DNA of 62,477 nt from Bacilli bacterium (GCA_017441845.1 JAFRVB010000001.1:1-62477), one strand, 5' to 3'. Numbered from the stretch's first letter, positions 52,452-62,166 are shown. Made by a program: numbers and translations. The notes: generated from the sequence alone by a model not told the origin.

Positions 52452-53816
52452 ATGCCATTAAAGACACTACCAAATAATTTAGAAGCTGAAGAATCAGTAT
52501 TAGGAGCTTGTTTCTTATCAAAATATGCTCTACAAAAAGCAAGTGAGAATTTAACACCTGAATCTTTTTATAGTGAAAAGAACAGTAAGATATTTTCAAC
52601 AATGGTAGAGTTAATGGAAGAACAAGTACCTCTAGATATTACTACTGTTACTTCTAGATTAAAAAAGAAAAAAATCTTAACTGAAGTAGGCGGAGTAGAA
52701 TACTTAACTGAAATAGTAGACTATGTACCTACTGCTTCTAATATAGATTTCTATATTAAAACAGTTGAAGATGCATCAATATTAAGAAATTTAATTCAAA
52801 CAGCAGAAGAAATTGCTACAGATGGTTATAATTCAGAAGAACCTATTAATGATGTATTAGATAATTCTGAAAAGAAGATTTTAGATATAGTTAAAAATAG
52901 AAAATCTAATGAATTTAAAACAATAAAAGAAGTATTAAATAAAACTGAATCTAATTTAGAATTCTTAGCTGAAAATAAGAATGCTATAACAGGTTTAGCT
53001 ACAGGTTTATATGAGTTAGATAGAATAACTACAGGACTACATGGTAGTGAATTATTTATCGTTGCCGCTCGTCCTGCTATGGGTAAAACTGCTTTTGCTC
53101 TTAACATCGCAACTCACGTAGCTCAAACTCAAGACAAGGCAGTTGCTGTATTTAATATGGAGATGCCTGCTGAACAATTAGCGACAAGAATCATCTCATC
53201 TTTAGGTCAAATAGATGCTTATAAATTAAGAACAGGTAATCTATTAAATGAAGATTGGAAGAGAGTCAGTGAAGCTATTGCTCAATTAAATCAAACTAAT
53301 TTAGTATTAGATGATACATCAGGAATAACTATTGGAGATATTAGAGCTAAATGTAGAAGATTAGCTTCTTCAGAAGAAGGATTAGCTCTAGTAGTAATCG
53401 ACTATCTTCAATTGATTTCTGGTGGAAAGAATTATGGTATCAATAGACAACAAGAAGTATCAGATATTTCAAGAAGTTTAAAAACTCTAGCACTAGAGTT
53501 AAATGTACCAATAATAGCTTTATCACAATTATCTCGTTCAGTAGAATCAAGAGAAGATAAACATCCACTTATGAGTGACTTAAGAGAATCAGGATCAATT
53601 GAACAAGATGCAGATATTGTAGGATTCTTATATAGAGATGATTATTATAATAAAGAAGCTAGAACAGAAGATAATAATAGTTTAAGTGAATTCATTATAG
53701 GTAAACATCGTAATGGACCTACTGCGACTATAGAATTATTATTTAAAAAGAATACATCTACATTCTTAAACTTAAGAAAAGAACAAAAAAAGGCGGATGA
53801 AAAAAATGAAAAATAA
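52452..53816 (+). CDS. dnaB: Replicative DNA helicase DnaB (Bacillus DnaC)
   Basis: RecA-type hexameric helicase. N-terminal helical domain (residues 1-110), then Walker A ARPAMGKTAFALN near 208, MEMPAEQLATR near 237, Walker B VVIDYLQLISG near 316 and LRESGSIEQDAD near 375. 454 residues. 10 bp after rplI, as in Bacillus. Confidence 0.98.
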   Translation: MPLKTLPNNLEAEESVLGACFLSKYALQKASENLTPESFYSEKNSKIFSTMVELMEEQVPLDITTVTSRLKKKKILTEVGGVEYLTEIVDYVPTASNIDFYIKTVEDASILRNLIQTAEEIATDGYNSEEPINDVLDNSEKKILDIVKNRKSNEFKTIKEVLNKTESNLEFLAENKNAITGLATGLYELDRITTGLHGSELFIVAARPAMGKTAFALNIATHVAQTQDKAVAVFNMEMPAEQLATRIISSLGQIDAYKLRTGNLLNEDWKRVSEAIAQLNQTNLVLDDTSGITIGDIRAKCRRLASSEEGLALVVIDYLQLISGGKNYGINRQQEVSDISRSLKTLALELNVPIIALSQLSRSVESREDKHPLMSDLRESGSIEQDADIVGFLYRDDYYNKEARTEDNNSLSEFIIGKHRNGPTATIELLFKKNTSTFLNLRKEQKKADEKNEK

Positions 53817-55320
53817 AATAAAAATATTATTAGTCTTAATCATATTTTTATTACCAATATCTACTCTAGGATTTAAAACAAATTATTTAACTAAACCACA
53901 TAAAGTATATAGAGTATATTTAAAAGGAGAATCTCTAGGTTTAATTAAATCTAAAGATGAATTAAATAAATATATAGATGAAAGACAAAACGAAGTAAAA
54001 GAAAAATATAAAGTTAAAAAAGTATATGCTCCAAGTCAATTAAAAATAACAGAAGAGGTAACTTATAGTAATAATATTCTATCTACTGAACAAATATATA
54101 ATAGAATAGCTAATATCTCTCCATTTACTATTAATGGTTATGTTATTAAGATAGGTGGAGTAACTAAGAATAACAATAATAATAAGAAAGAAAAAACTAA
54201 ACCACAAACTTTATATGTATTAAAGAAAAATGTATTTACTGATTCTGCTGAAAATACAGCTAAATCTTTTGTTACTGAAGAAAACTTCAAAATATATAAA
54301 GAAGATAAACAACAAGAGATAAGAGAAGTAGGTAAGATTATTGAAAATATCTATATTAGAAATAAAGTAACTATTAAAAAGATAAAAGTACCAGTAGATG
54401 AAAAAATATATACTGATTCAGAAGAATTAACAAAATATTTAGTCTTTGGTACCACTGAAGAATCTAAAGCTTATAAAGTTAGAAAAGGAGACACTTTAGA
54501 AGATGTAGCTTTTAAGAATAAAATGTCTACTGAAGAAATTATGGTCGCTAATCCTGATATAACTGATAAAAATACATTGTTATATCCAGGACAAGTATTA
54601 AAAGTTGGTACTATTAAACCTCAGTTAGATATAGTAGAGGAAGATCACGTTGTAAAAAGAGAACAACAACACTACACTACTGAAACTAAATATAATAAGA
54701 AGAAATATACAGATTATAATGAAACAAAACAAAAAGGAGTTAACGGAGAAAATATCGTTACTCAAAAAGTACAAATGATTAATGGTGAAATTTCTAATAC
54801 TGTTACAGTAAATAAAGAAGTAGTAAAAGAACCAATTAAAGAAATAATTATTAGAGGAACTAAAAAACGTGCCGGTGGCGGCGGTTGGGGTACATACTCA
54901 GGACCTGGTTATGGAGATGTCGTTAAGACTAGAGGTACTTGGGGATGGCCCGCAACATGTTCAACAATTTCATCACCATTCGGTTATCGTTGGGGAACAC
55001 TACACGATGGTACTGATATCGCCAGTTGTGGATATGGATCAAACATCTTCGCAGCTCAAGCCGGAACAGTAGTTCAATCATCATCTAAATATGATAATGG
55101 TATCTTTGTAACAATAGATCACCATAATGGTTATTACACGCTATATGCGCATTTATCTAGAAAGATAGTTAAAGTAGGAGATAATGTATCAAAAGGACAA
55201 GTAATCGGAGCTATGGGTCAAACAGGATTCGCAACAGGAGTACACTTACACTTCTCATTATGGAGAGGTTATCCATACCATCCAGGTTCTAGAGCCTTAA
55301 ATGCTATGAGCGTATATTAA
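53806..55320 (+). CDS. Secreted M23 peptidoglycan hydrolase with LysM and G5 domains
   Basis: Signal peptide or anchor (residues about 3-22), then a LysM module (YKVRKGDTLEDVAFKNKMST, about residue 220), a G5-type module (about 285-345), a glycine-rich linker and a C-terminal M23 metallopeptidase with the HDGTDIAS and HLHFSLW zinc motifs. It probably cuts peptidoglycan cross-links during growth. ATG at 53806 is nine bases after AAGGCGG. It overlaps dnaB by 11 bp. Replaces the walRKHI set usually seen before walJ in Bacillus. Confidence 0.9.
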   Translation: MKNKIKILLVLIIFLLPISTLGFKTNYLTKPHKVYRVYLKGESLGLIKSKDELNKYIDERQNEVKEKYKVKKVYAPSQLKITEEVTYSNNILSTEQIYNRIANISPFTINGYVIKIGGVTKNNNNNKKEKTKPQTLYVLKKNVFTDSAENTAKSFVTEENFKIYKEDKQQEIREVGKIIENIYIRNKVTIKKIKVPVDEKIYTDSEELTKYLVFGTTEESKAYKVRKGDTLEDVAFKNKMSTEEIMVANPDITDKNTLLYPGQVLKVGTIKPQLDIVEEDHVVKREQQHYTTETKYNKKKYTDYNETKQKGVNGENIVTQKVQMINGEISNTVTVNKEVVKEPIKEIIIRGTKKRAGGGGWGTYSGPGYGDVVKTRGTWGWPATCSTISSPFGYRWGTLHDGTDIASCGYGSNIFAAQAGTVVQSSSKYDNGIFVTIDHHNGYYTLYAHLSRKIVKVGDNVSKGQVIGAMGQTGFATGVHLHFSLWRGYPYHPGSRALNAMSVY

Positions 55321-56078
55321 TGAAAATTAAAGTTATTGAAAGTGGATCAAAGGGTAATTGTACAATTATCCTTCTTGATTATATAAATATAATTATTGAT
55401 ATAGGAATCTCTTATAAAAAACTAACTAATGAATTAGATAAATTAAATATTAATATAGATGATATAACAGGATTATTAATTACTCATAATCATAAAGATC
55501 ATATTGCTGGATTAAGTACTTTTCTAAAGAAAACTAACATAAAAGTATTTATTCCTAAGAAAATGTATAAATCTATTAAATCTGAAGTAGAAGAATTAAC
55601 AGAAGAAAATTGTGTCTTCATAGATGATGAAGATAAGATTTTAGATGTAGATTTAAAGTTAATTCATACTTCACACGATGTAGAATACTCAGTAGGATAT
55701 GATATTAAGTATAAAGATAAAGAACTAGTATATATAACAGATACAGGTTATCTAAATAGAAAAATACTATCTACTATTACAAATAAAGATATCTATATTA
55801 TCGAATCAAATCATGATGAAAGAATGTTAATGGATGGACCGTATCCAAGATTCTTAAAAGATAGAGTAATATCAGATTATGGTCATTTATCAAATGAAAT
55901 GACTGGTAAATACTTAAAAAAGATTATTGGAGATAAAACTAAATATATTGTTTTAGCTCATCTAAGTGAAATAAATAATACTCCTGATATAGCTCTATCC
56001 ACAATAGAGAAATATATATCTGATAAAGAAATAATAGTAGCTAGTCAAACTAAAGGAACAAGAGTATTAGAGGTATAA
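55320..56078 (+). CDS. walJ: Metallo-beta-lactamase fold hydrolase WalJ (YycJ)
   Basis: 252 residues. Metal motif THNHKDHIAGL near residue 53, LIHTSHDVEYSVGY near 113, ESNHDERML near 160 and SDYGHLSNEMTGKYL near 185 match YycJ, a nuclease-like protein acting in DNA metabolism at replication and cell-wall stress. No walRK here. TAATG overlap with the M23 gene. Confidence 0.93.
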   Translation: MKIKVIESGSKGNCTIILLDYINIIIDIGISYKKLTNELDKLNINIDDITGLLITHNHKDHIAGLSTFLKKTNIKVFIPKKMYKSIKSEVEELTEENCVFIDDEDKILDVDLKLIHTSHDVEYSVGYDIKYKDKELVYITDTGYLNRKILSTITNKDIYIIESNHDERMLMDGPYPRFLKDRVISDYGHLSNEMTGKYLKKIIGDKTKYIVLAHLSEINNTPDIALSTIEKYISDKEIIVASQTKGTRVLEV

Positions 56079-56080
56079 GT

Positions 56081-56536
56081 ATGATTAAATTAATATGTAT
56101 AGGTAATTTAAAAGAAATATATCTAAAAGAAGCAGTAAAAGAATATGAAAAACGTCTTTCTAAATATACTAAGTTAGAAATAATCGAATTAAAAGATTTA
56201 TCATATGATGATGAATCTAAAGTATTATATGAAGAAGGACAAAGTATTCTAAAACATATTGATTCAAAAGATTATGTTATTACTATGGAAATAGAAGGAG
56301 AAAATTTATCTTCAGAAGAATTTGCTTCTAAATTAGATTCTATTCAAATAAATAATTCTAATATTGTATTTGTTATTGGAGGTAGTCTAGGTCTAAGTAA
56401 TGAAGTAAAAGAAAGATCTAATTATAAATTATCTTTTTCTAAGATGACTTTTCCTCATCAATTATTTAGAATCATACTTTTAGAACAAATCTATAGAGCA
56501 TTTAAAATAAATAATAATGAATCATACCATAAGTAG
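56081..56536 (+). CDS. rlmH: 23S rRNA (pseudouridine1915-N3)-methyltransferase RlmH
   Basis: SPOUT methyltransferase of 151 residues. FVIGGSLGLSNEV near 100 is the SAM knot, followed by LSFSKMTFPHQLFRIILLEQIYRAFK (family end motif from about 117). walJ-rlmH is a common Firmicutes pair. Confidence 0.97.
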   Translation: MIKLICIGNLKEIYLKEAVKEYEKRLSKYTKLEIIELKDLSYDDESKVLYEEGQSILKHIDSKDYVITMEIEGENLSSEEFASKLDSIQINNSNIVFVIGGSLGLSNEVKERSNYKLSFSKMTFPHQLFRIILLEQIYRAFKINNNESYHK

Positions 56537-56544
56537 GTGATTAG

Positions 56545-57207
56545 ATGATTGGTAATTCATGGGATCAAGTATTATCAAATGAGTTTAATGAAGAGTATTT
56601 CAAAGACTTAATTAACTTTATTAAAGAAGAATATCAAACTAAAGTGATATATCCTCCTCAAAATAAAGTATTTAATGCGCTTAGATATACTGATTTTGAT
56701 AATGTAAAAGTAGTTATACTAGGACAAGATCCATATCATGGACCCAATCAAGCAGAAGGGTTATCTTTCTCAGTAAGTAATGAAGTATTAAAACCTCCTT
56801 CATTACAAAATATCTTTAAGGAGTTAGAAGCTGATCTAGGAATACCTTTTCCTAAGAAAAATTCATTAATTCCTTGGTCTAAACAAGGAGTGTTACTTCT
56901 AAATGCTGTATTAACTGTTGAAGAACATAAACCTACATCTCATAAAGATAGAGGTTGGGAAAGGTTTACTGATGATATTATCAAAATATTGAATGAAAGA
57001 AGTACTCCAACAGTATTCATATTATGGGGAGCCTACGCCAGAAGTAAAAAGAATTTAATCACAAATCAGAATCATCTTGTTATAGAATCTGCTCATCCAT
57101 CACCATTTTCCGCACGAAACGGGTTCTTCGGAAGTAAACCTTTTTCAAAGACTAATGAGTTTTTAAAGAAGAAAGGTATTGAAGAAATAAATTGGAATAT
57201 AGAATAA
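56545..57207 (+). CDS. ung: Uracil-DNA glycosylase
   Basis: Removes uracil from DNA. Catalytic water-activating motif GQDPYHGPNQAEGLSFSV near residue 61 and HPSPFSARNGFFGS near 185 (leucine loop) are intact. 220 residues. AGGTGAT ribosome site, 8 bp after rlmH. Confidence 0.98.
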   Translation: MIGNSWDQVLSNEFNEEYFKDLINFIKEEYQTKVIYPPQNKVFNALRYTDFDNVKVVILGQDPYHGPNQAEGLSFSVSNEVLKPPSLQNIFKELEADLGIPFPKKNSLIPWSKQGVLLLNAVLTVEEHKPTSHKDRGWERFTDDIIKILNERSTPTVFILWGAYARSKKNLITNQNHLVIESAHPSPFSARNGFFGSKPFSKTNEFLKKKGIEEINWNIE

Positions 57208-57221
57208 TTATATGATATACT
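57192..57221 (+). promoter_or_regulatory. Promoter of the first acidic paralog
   Basis: TTGGAA (57192-57197), 18 bp, TATACT (57216-57221), overlapping the end of ung. Confidence 0.5.
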
Positions 57222-57242
57222 TTTTATGATAGAGGTGATCAA

Positions 57243-57650
57243 ATGGATAAAGAATTTGATTTTAAAGAAGTATTAGATGATCTTCATAAAGATATAGATG
57301 AAGAGAGAGAAACTAATCCTGAAATGGCTAAAAAACTAGATGATAGAATTAAAGAATACAATGCACAATGGTTAGTAGAAAACGAAAATTCTGGAATCAA
57401 AGTAGAAACAGAAGACGACTTAAAAGGATTAGAATATGAGATTATTAAACAAGATCCTGGATATGCTGAATACTTAGAAGATGAATTAGTTGCTTGCTAT
57501 GAAGAAGGTTTAATAGAAGATGAAGAAATTGAACCAGAAGAAAGAGTGGTAGAAGAAGAACCTGAAAGAGTAATAACTAATTTAGAAGAATGGGTTTCAG
57601 AATTAAGTAATTTTTATGTAGATAAAGATCAAAAATTAACAAAAAAATAA
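57243..57650 (+). CDS. Acidic hypothetical protein, paralog A
   Basis: 135 residues, strongly acidic. N-terminal DIDEERETNPEMAKKLDDRI, a central YEIIKQDPGYAEYLEDELV segment, a glutamate-rich spacer and the tail ITNLEEWVSELSNFYVDKDQ. All three blocks recur in the next gene. No signal or membrane segment. I do not recognise the family. GAGGTGAT ribosome site. Confidence 0.75.
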   Translation: MDKEFDFKEVLDDLHKDIDEERETNPEMAKKLDDRIKEYNAQWLVENENSGIKVETEDDLKGLEYEIIKQDPGYAEYLEDELVACYEEGLIEDEEIEPEERVVEEEPERVITNLEEWVSELSNFYVDKDQKLTKK

Positions 57651-57651
57651 G

Positions 57652-57673
57652 AGACCAAAATGGTCTTTTTTTA
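57652..57673 (+). terminator. Terminator after paralog A
   Basis: AGACCA/TGGTCT stem, AAA loop, run of seven T. Confidence 0.8.
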
Positions 57674-57681
57674 TTCTATTC

Positions 57682-57710
57682 TTTACAAAATAAGGAAAAT
57701 GTGATATAAT
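57682..57710 (+). promoter_or_regulatory. Promoter of paralog B
   Basis: TTTACA (57682-57687), 17 bp, TATAAT (57705-57710); start predicted about 21 bases before the gene. Confidence 0.75.
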
Positions 57711-57737
57711 AGGCGCATATTTATGGGAGGGGTTTAG

Positions 57738-58373
57738 ATGAATATCGAAACTAAGAAAGCCAAACAAACATTAAAGAGTATTAATGAAGCATTAGAAGAA
57801 GAAAGACAAATTGACCCAAAAATGGCTCAAAGAATTGAAAAATATATTGAATATGAAAACAAAAAGTGGATTTTAAAACACAGAGATGATGTTGTAGAAA
57901 TAAGAGACACTGGTATAGTTACAGCTAAAGAAAAATTAGTTGCTCATAAATTAACAGAACTTGTTAGTTATGTTGATATTGATAATGAAGATGTATTTAA
58001 TACTCTATATAAAAATATTTTAGGTTTCTATGAAAGTATTAGTGAAAGTAACTTAGAAAGCTTCAATAACTCAATACTTTATAAAAAAGAAGGAACAATT
58101 AATTGTTGTAATAACTTAGAAAACTACATTGTTGAAATGGATCCACTATATGCAGAACATTTAGATGAAAAAGTAGATTGGTTCTATGAAAATTATCTTG
58201 AACATGTTAAAAGAAAAGAAGCAAGACTTGCTGAAGAAGTGTTAGAAGATGAATTCGAAGAAGAAAAATTTGAAGAAGTAGAAGAACCAAGAAGAATTAC
58301 TAATTTAACTGACTGGGTTTCAGAATTAAGTAATTATTATGTTGATAAAAAGAAAAATTTAGTTAGAAAATAA
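57738..58373 (+). CDS. Acidic hypothetical protein, paralog B
   Basis: 211 residues. Shares with paralog A an N-terminal EEERQIDPKMAQRIEKYI block, a YIVEMDPLYAEHLDEKVDWF block and the tail ITNLTDWVSELSNYYVDKKK, but carries an extra middle region of about 70 residues (around 70-135) with FNTLYKNILGFYES and two adjacent cysteines. Strong ribosome site GGGAGGGG. Own promoter and terminator. Function unknown; the conserved aromatic tail suggests a docking motif. Confidence 0.75.
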   Translation: MNIETKKAKQTLKSINEALEEERQIDPKMAQRIEKYIEYENKKWILKHRDDVVEIRDTGIVTAKEKLVAHKLTELVSYVDIDNEDVFNTLYKNILGFYESISESNLESFNNSILYKKEGTINCCNNLENYIVEMDPLYAEHLDEKVDWFYENYLEHVKRKEARLAEEVLEDEFEEEKFEEVEEPRRITNLTDWVSELSNYYVDKKKNLVRK

Positions 58374-58403
58374 AAAACAAGTATTAACTTGTTTTTTTTT
58401 ATT
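58372..58403. terminator. Bidirectional terminator between paralog B and pta
   Basis: AAAAAACAAGT/ACTTGTTTTTT stem with A- and T-runs, between converging genes. Confidence 0.85.
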
Positions 58404-59385
58404 CTGCTTGAACAGCTGTTATAGCAACAACTCCAACTATATCATCAGACGTACACCCTCTAGATAAATCATTTATAGGAGCAGCTATACCCTGAGTAAT
58501 AGGTCCATATGCTTCAGCTTTAGCTAATCTTTGTACTAACTTATATCCACTATTACCAGAATCTAAGTTAGGAAAGATTAAAACATTAGCTTTACCAGCA
58601 ACTTTAGATTCAGGTGCTTTACTCTTAGCAACCTCTTTATCTACAGCAGCGTCTACTTGTAATTCTCCATCTACCCTTAATTTAGGATATTTCTTTTTAG
58701 CTATCTTAGTAGCTTTAATAACTTTATCAACTAATACATGTTTAGCACTACCCATAGTAGAATGAGATATCATTGCAACATAAGCATCTTTTTCTACTAA
58801 CTTTTCAAATGAATCAGCACTATCTTTTGCAATTGCTGCTAACTTAGTCGCATCAGGATCTTGTACTAACCCAGAATCCGCAAAGATAAATGTACCATCA
58901 GCACCATACTTACAATCAGGTACTATCATCAAGAAGAATGCTGATACTAAAGTAGAATCTTTTCTAGTCTTAATTATCTGTAATGCAGGTCTTAAAGTAT
59001 TAGCTGAAGAGTGACATGCTCCAGATACAACACCATCAGCCATACCAATCTTAACTAACATACAAGCATAATACATATAATCATTCATTATTAAATCTTT
59101 TGCTTCTTCGATAGTTAAACCTTTATCTTTTCTTAATTCAAATAACTTATTAATAATATCATCAGTTAATTCTTTATCTTTTTCTGGATCAATTATCTTA
59201 GCTTTACTTAAATTAAGACCTTTACTATCAAAAGAATCCTTATTACCAATAAGAATAATATTAGCTATATCTTCTTTTAAAATCTTATCAGCAGCTTCTA
59301 AAACTCTTCTATCCATAGTTTCAGGTAATACTATGGTTTTTTTATTCTTTTTAGCTCTTTCTATAATATTATTTATAAAACTCAT
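58399..59385 (-). CDS. pta: Phosphate acetyltransferase
   Basis: Interconverts acetyl-CoA and acetyl phosphate, the first step of acetate fermentation with energy gain. Single-domain form (328 residues) with VLPETMDRRVLEAADKIL near 18, ADGVVSGACHSSANTLRPAL near 116, SHSTMGSAKH near 207 and LIFPNLDSGNSGYKLVQRL near 268. TAATG overlap with the LemA-type gene upstream. Acetate kinase is not in the window. Confidence 0.97.
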   Translation of the reverse strand: MSFINNIIERAKKNKKTIVLPETMDRRVLEAADKILKEDIANIILIGNKDSFDSKGLNLSKAKIIDPEKDKELTDDIINKLFELRKDKGLTIEEAKDLIMNDYMYYACMLVKIGMADGVVSGACHSSANTLRPALQIIKTRKDSTLVSAFFLMIVPDCKYGADGTFIFADSGLVQDPDATKLAAIAKDSADSFEKLVEKDAYVAMISHSTMGSAKHVLVDKVIKATKIAKKKYPKLRVDGELQVDAAVDKEVAKSKAPESKVAGKANVLIFPNLDSGNSGYKLVQRLAKAEAYGPITQGIAAPINDLSRGCTSDDIVGVVAITAVQAE

Positions 59386-59936
59386 TAATCTCCAACCTCT
59401 TCATCCTTATTAATTATCTCTTCTATTTCTTTATCCTCATCACTGTAAAAATCTTTCTTTCTATAACCACATAATAAACCAATTATATTACTAGGAAATG
59501 ATCTAATTAATTTATTATATTTAGTTACTGAATCATTATAGAATTTAATAGTACCAATTCTATCTTCTTCATTATCTTGTAATTCTAATAATATTTTATT
59601 AATAGTATCACTCTTTAATAATTTTTCATTATCATCTATAGTAGCCATTAATTCATTATAACAATGACTTAATATCTTATTTAGTTGAAATAAATTCATT
59701 TTCTCTTTATCATACCCATCTAATTCAGATAAATATTCATCATATTTTAATTCTTTCTTAATAACAGGGATACTTCTTTCAATTAAATCTTTTTCTTTAT
59801 CTAAGAAAATACTTAAGTTATCCTCAGCTTCTTGTATCTTAATAATTGAAAAATTATATCTATTTTTAAATATTACAAATATTAACGCAAGAAAACATAA
59901 TATTGTAAGTATAGTTAATATTACTTCGTAATTCAT
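59385..59936 (-). CDS. LemA-like membrane protein
   Basis: 183 residues: one N-terminal transmembrane helix (about 5-24), a helical body and the LemA signature FYNDSVTKYNKLIRSFPSNI near 133. ATG at 59936 follows AGGTGAT; an in-frame GTG just upstream is less likely. Function of the family is unclear. Coupled to pta. Confidence 0.88.
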   Translation of the reverse strand: MNYEVILTILTILCFLALIFVIFKNRYNFSIIKIQEAEDNLSIFLDKEKDLIERSIPVIKKELKYDEYLSELDGYDKEKMNLFQLNKILSHCYNELMATIDDNEKLLKSDTINKILLELQDNEEDRIGTIKFYNDSVTKYNKLIRSFPSNIIGLLCGYRKKDFYSDEDKEIEEIINKDEEVGD

Positions 59937-60001
59937 AATAATCACCTCTACTATAAAAATTATATCACAAATTTATAATTTATAAATACTATTAATTGTG
60001 T

Positions 60002-60007
60002 TATAAT
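60002..60007 (+). promoter_or_regulatory. -10 element for the ywiB-argS operon
   Basis: TATAAT 21 bases before the gene, flanked by GTGT and ACAC. No clear -35. Confidence 0.5.
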
Positions 60008-60028
60008 ACACTTAATTGAGGTGGTACT

Positions 60029-60367
60029 ATGTCAAGAATGAAAATAAGTTATAGTATTAAAAATGAATATGATGACATAAATAGTGTGACTAAAGCGAAT
60101 TTAAAGGATAATATATTATCTTATAAAGAAGAAGATAAAACTAAAGTTACATATGATTATGATAATCGGAGACTTGAGAGAACTAACGATACTATGTCAA
60201 TGGTATACGATTTTAAGAATGGAGACGCTATCGTTGATGTTAAACATGTTGGTTCGACAATAAAATTAAAATTAGAATCATTAGAATATTCTAATGATAA
60301 TTATAATTTAATAGAAAAATATAAGTTAGAAGATGAAATAATAGAATATAGAATAGAGGTTTTATAA
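60029..60367 (+). CDS. YwiB/DUF1934-like protein
   Basis: 112 residues predicted as a beta-barrel: KISYSIKNEYDDI, KVTYDYDNRRLERTND and YNLIEKYKLEDEIIEYRIEV resemble the DUF1934 calycin-like fold. The place directly before argS (TAATG overlap) matches B. subtilis ywiB. Function unknown. Confidence 0.78.
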   Translation: MSRMKISYSIKNEYDDINSVTKANLKDNILSYKEEDKTKVTYDYDNRRLERTNDTMSMVYDFKNGDAIVDVKHVGSTIKLKLESLEYSNDNYNLIEKYKLEDEIIEYRIEVL

Positions 60368-62109
60368 TGAACATAATAAAAGATATAAATAAGGAGTTAT
60401 TAGATATCTTTGAGAAAGCAGGATACCCAGTAGAATCAATTGAATTAAAACCTTCTCAAAGAAAAGATTTAGGTGATTTTCAAATAAATGATTGTATGAA
60501 ACTTGCTTCAGTATATCATAAAGCTCCTGTACAAATAGCTAATGATATCAAGGAATTACTTGATAAAGATGATAAATTTACTAATGTTAATATAGCTGGA
60601 CCTGGTTTTATTAATATTACATTAAGTGATAATTATATAATTGATTCAGTTAATAAGATAGTGCCAAATCCAGAAGATTTAATAGAAAAATTAAGTGATG
60701 AAACTGTGGTAATCGACTATGGTGGAGCTAATGTTGCGAAAGCTCTTCATGTTGGACATTTAAGAAGTGCGAATATCGGAGAAGCTTTAAAGAGATTAGC
60801 CCAAAAAGTAGGTTATAAGGTAGTTGGAGATGCTCACTTAGGAGACTATGGTAGACCACTTGGTTTTGTTGAAACTGAAATAAAAAGAAGATATCCTGAT
60901 CTTCCATTCTTTGATGAAAATTTTGAAGGTAATTATGATGATGTAGAATTACCAATCTCAAATGAAGATTTAGAAGAGATTTATCCAATCGCTTCAGCTA
61001 AAGCTAAAGAAGATGAAGAATATTTAGAAGAAGGAAGAATCATTACTAATAAGATTCAACATCATGAAAAAGGATATTATGATTTATGGAAAAGAATCGT
61101 TGATATCTCTAAAGCAGATATTAAAACTTGTTATGATGAATTAAATGTTGATTTCGAATTATGGAATGGTGAAAGTGATGCTGTAGAGTATTTCGATGAT
61201 TTAGATAAATTAGTAAAAGAGAAAAATTTAGTTAGAGAAAGTGAAGGAGCTCAAGTAATTGATGTTGCTGAAGAGACTGATAAGATTGATATTCCACCAC
61301 TTTTATATATTAAGAGTAATGGATCTATCTCTTATGCTACAACAGATCTTTGTACTTTAGTTCAAAGAAAGAAAGAGAATGATCCAGATGAAATATGGTA
61401 TGTTGTTGATCATAGACAATCTCTTCACTTTACTCAAGTATTTAGAGCGATAGAGAAGTTAGGTGTATTTAAACAAGATCAATTGACTCATGTTGGTTAT
61501 GGAACAATGAATGGATCAGATGGTAAACCATATAAGACTAGAGATGGCGGAATAATGACTTTAAAAGCTCTTTTAGAAGAAGTTTATGAGTCAACACTAA
61601 ATAGAATTAATAATGATAAAGTAACTAAAGAAGAAGCACCAGAGATAGCTAAAAAAGTATCAATTGCGGCACTTAAGTATGCTGACTTAACACCATCAGT
61701 AGATACAGATTATATCTTTGATATAGAGAAATTTACTGATATTGAAGGCAAAACAGGACCATATGTACTTTATTCAACTATCAGAATGAAATCATTATTA
61801 AATAACGCTAAAGACATGGATAATAATAAAATATCTTATATCGATAATGATTTAAAAGAAATGTATTTATCTATCTTAGATTTACCTAATGTATTAGAAA
61901 AAGCAATTAATGCTAAATCATTAAATGATATAACTGATTATTTATATATAATCACTTCTCAATTTAATACTTTCTATGCTAAAAACAAAGTATTAACAGA
62001 AGAAGATCTAGATAAGAGAACAACTTGGTTAACATTAACTAAAGTATTATTTGAAATATCTAATACACTATTAGATATCTTAGCTATAGAAGTACCAGAA
62101 AAGATGTAA
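60367..62109 (+). CDS. argS: Arginyl-tRNA synthetase
   Basis: Class I synthetase. HIGH motif as HVGHLRS near residue 128, preceded by DYGGANVAKALH; N-terminal tRNA D-loop-binding domain (1-115), and the C-terminal anticodon domain starting near 450 (GPYVLYSTIRMKSLL). The KMSK-equivalent is SDGKPYKTRDGG near 388, normal for many ArgRS. 580 residues. Confidence 0.98.
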   Translation: MNIIKDINKELLDIFEKAGYPVESIELKPSQRKDLGDFQINDCMKLASVYHKAPVQIANDIKELLDKDDKFTNVNIAGPGFINITLSDNYIIDSVNKIVPNPEDLIEKLSDETVVIDYGGANVAKALHVGHLRSANIGEALKRLAQKVGYKVVGDAHLGDYGRPLGFVETEIKRRYPDLPFFDENFEGNYDDVELPISNEDLEEIYPIASAKAKEDEEYLEEGRIITNKIQHHEKGYYDLWKRIVDISKADIKTCYDELNVDFELWNGESDAVEYFDDLDKLVKEKNLVRESEGAQVIDVAEETDKIDIPPLLYIKSNGSISYATTDLCTLVQRKKENDPDEIWYVVDHRQSLHFTQVFRAIEKLGVFKQDQLTHVGYGTMNGSDGKPYKTRDGGIMTLKALLEEVYESTLNRINNDKVTKEEAPEIAKKVSIAALKYADLTPSVDTDYIFDIEKFTDIEGKTGPYVLYSTIRMKSLLNNAKDMDNNKISYIDNDLKEMYLSILDLPNVLEKAINAKSLNDITDYLYIITSQFNTFYAKNKVLTEEDLDKRTTWLTLTKVLFEISNTLLDILAIEVPEKM

Positions 62110-62128
62110 TAAAATTACATCTTTTTTT
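62102..62128 (+). terminator. argS terminator
   Basis: AGATGTAAT/ATTACATCT stem, AAA loop and T-run; includes the stop codon. Confidence 0.85.
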
Positions 62129-62137
62129 AAAAAAGTG

Positions 62138-62166
62138 TTGTATTTATATTATTTATATAATATAAT
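62138..62166 (+). promoter_or_regulatory. rpoE promoter
   Basis: TTGTAT (62138-62143), 17 bp, perfect TATAAT (62161-62166), about 40 bases before rpoE. Confidence 0.7.
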
